Source: an uncultured Clostridia bacterium
Lineage (GTDB): Bacteria; Bacillota; Clostridia; Lachnospirales; Lachnospiraceae
Assembly (NCBI GenBank): GCA_947174885.1
Contig: CAMWKO010000009.1
Coordinates: forward strand, 30,836-94,835
Length of the DNA stretch: 64,000 nucleotides
Direction of reading: 5' to 3'
Made by a program: the position numbers and the translations under genes. How positions within the stretch are numbered: the first letter of the stretch is position 1; every line of letters begins with the position of its first letter. This document shows positions 63,240-64,000 of this stretch, one piece after another. The notes beneath the pieces were generated by a model. The model was not told the DNA's origin. It saw only the letters and a program-made list of their open reading frames with translations, and did not search any database.

Positions 63240-63941
63240 TTATCTGTCTATAGTAATATTTCCTAATTCAATCGTGTTCCACATTTCATCTATTTGAATA
63301 TCATAATTTTCATAAAGGGATGAATAATATGAACCATCAATATTTAATTCTTCTTCTGTCAAACTGTCCTCACTCATAAGTTTGTTTATATATTTTGTAG
63401 TAAGTCCTATTTTGTAGCGTACATTATATAAATCTTCTAATGTAAGATTGGTGGCATCTACCTGTTTAGCAGTAAGATTACTGTATATATATGAAGCCTC
63501 ATCAAGTATAACCGATTTTTCGTCATCAGTTAAATCAAAATTGTTAGAAACAGCCTCATAGTAGTAGATGTTGTCGCGAATACATACATCCATAGTACTG
63601 TCTTTAGCCTGGGATTTTACAAAAGTATTGCTAATATATAAATTCCAGTAGGAATTTAGGTTATTAGGATTGTAAAGAGAAGCTGTATGATTTACACCTG
63701 CCTCCATTACTAATATATAGTAAGACAATTCTTTTAATGAAATGTTGCAGGAGGATATATTTAGCTTTGAGGATATATCCTTTGGAACTGTAATTGTAAC
63801 AATAGTATCCTCCAAATGTTCATTTAATATAAAAGAATTTTTAATCTTATTGTTGGAGTATATTACAAAAAATGCTACTATTGATGCAATAATAACTAAG
63901 GAACAAATAAGTATAATGATATTTTCTTTTTTTTTGCTCAT
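63240..63941 (-). CDS. Anchored extracytoplasmic protein, SurA-N-like
   Basis: A 233-residue protein. An N-terminal TM anchor (about 7-29, after KKK) leads to a helical external domain. The layout ISLKELSYYILVMEAGVN, YNPNNLNSYWNLYI, MDVCIRDNIYYYEAV and DLTDDEKSVILDEASYIY is like the N-terminal helical part of SurA/PrsA-type foldases, but no PPIase domain follows. It might be a chaperone-like protein. A 63-base gap with no terminator separates it from the phospholipase-like gene upstream on the plus map, so they may share a transcript. Confidence 0.65.
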   Translation of the reverse strand: MSKKKENIIILICSLVIIASIVAFFVIYSNNKIKNSFILNEHLEDTIVTITVPKDISSKLNISSCNISLKELSYYILVMEAGVNHTASLYNPNNLNSYWNLYISNTFVKSQAKDSTMDVCIRDNIYYYEAVSNNFDLTDDEKSVILDEASYIYSNLTAKQVDATNLTLEDLYNVRYKIGLTTKYINKLMSEDSLTEEELNIDGSYYSSLYENYDIQIDEMWNTIELGNITIDR

Positions 63942-64000
63942 GTCATTACCTCAAATTTTAATTGTTATATTGTATATAAAATAATATATTAATCTAGATA

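Overview
The window comes from a low-GC Firmicute of the class Clostridia, most probably Lachnospiraceae. Evidence: AT-rich codon use, strong AGGAGG-type ribosome binding sites, sigma-A promoters (TTGACA-17-TATAAT), the cluster rpmG-secE-nusG-rplK-rplA-rplJ-rplL followed by rpoB-rpoC, and single genes typical of that family (Pr6Pr-like protein, methionine aminopeptidase with a SEC-C finger, C_GCAxxG_C_C protein, DUF6442/XRE pair). I cannot name the genus.

Layout. 0-12 kb holds single-gene accessory units: MazG-like protein, SGNH hydrolase, two GNATs, a WYL regulator, a TipAS-type MerR regulator, a tandem nucleotidyltransferase pair, a methyl-accepting chemotaxis protein and a membrane-anchored TIR protein with a C-terminal DUF6273 domain. 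13-21.5 kb is a horizontally acquired island: a TnpV remnant and an XRE regulator lead into a tightly coupled type I restriction-modification operon, hsdM-orf-hsdS-orf-hsdR, in which two unrecognised membrane proteins sit between the core subunits. 21.6-24.1 kb is a TetR-controlled ABC exporter. 24.1-28 kb contains a LysR regulator, a DUF3737 protein and a cyclophilin-like lipoprotein among fragments of LysR, FMN-reductase and aldo/keto-reductase genes. 28.2-38.9 kb is a long one-strand run of small enzymes (VOC, GNATs, phosphorylase, DHFR, NUDIX, epimerase, ClbS-like, Map) with gene fragments at some junctions. 39-42 kb has a MATE transporter and membrane or lipoproteins.

42.1-60.1 kb is the core block. 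Between rplL and rpoB, where the genes are usually adjacent, lies a 6.5-kb insertion: a sigma factor fused to a membrane helix and external domain, a secreted protein, a lipoprotein, a membrane-fusion protein and a MacB-type ABC exporter. Regulatory RNA is plentiful: L1-stalk mimics stand before both rplK and rplA, and an L10-type leader with attenuator stands before rplJ. The last 4 kb holds a FocA/NirC channel, a YitT protein, a zinc-dependent phospholipase C-like protein and an anchored hypothetical protein.

The least explained signals are two families of structured intergenic repeats. R1 (about 80 bp) occurs as two tandem copies at 1.9-2.1 kb and one inverted copy at 40.6 kb. R2 (about 84 bp) occurs as three tandem copies at 6.5 kb, one copy at 36.05 kb and a broken copy at 10.9 kb. 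In both, copies differ by paired substitutions that keep the stems intact, which points to selection on an RNA or single-stranded DNA fold.
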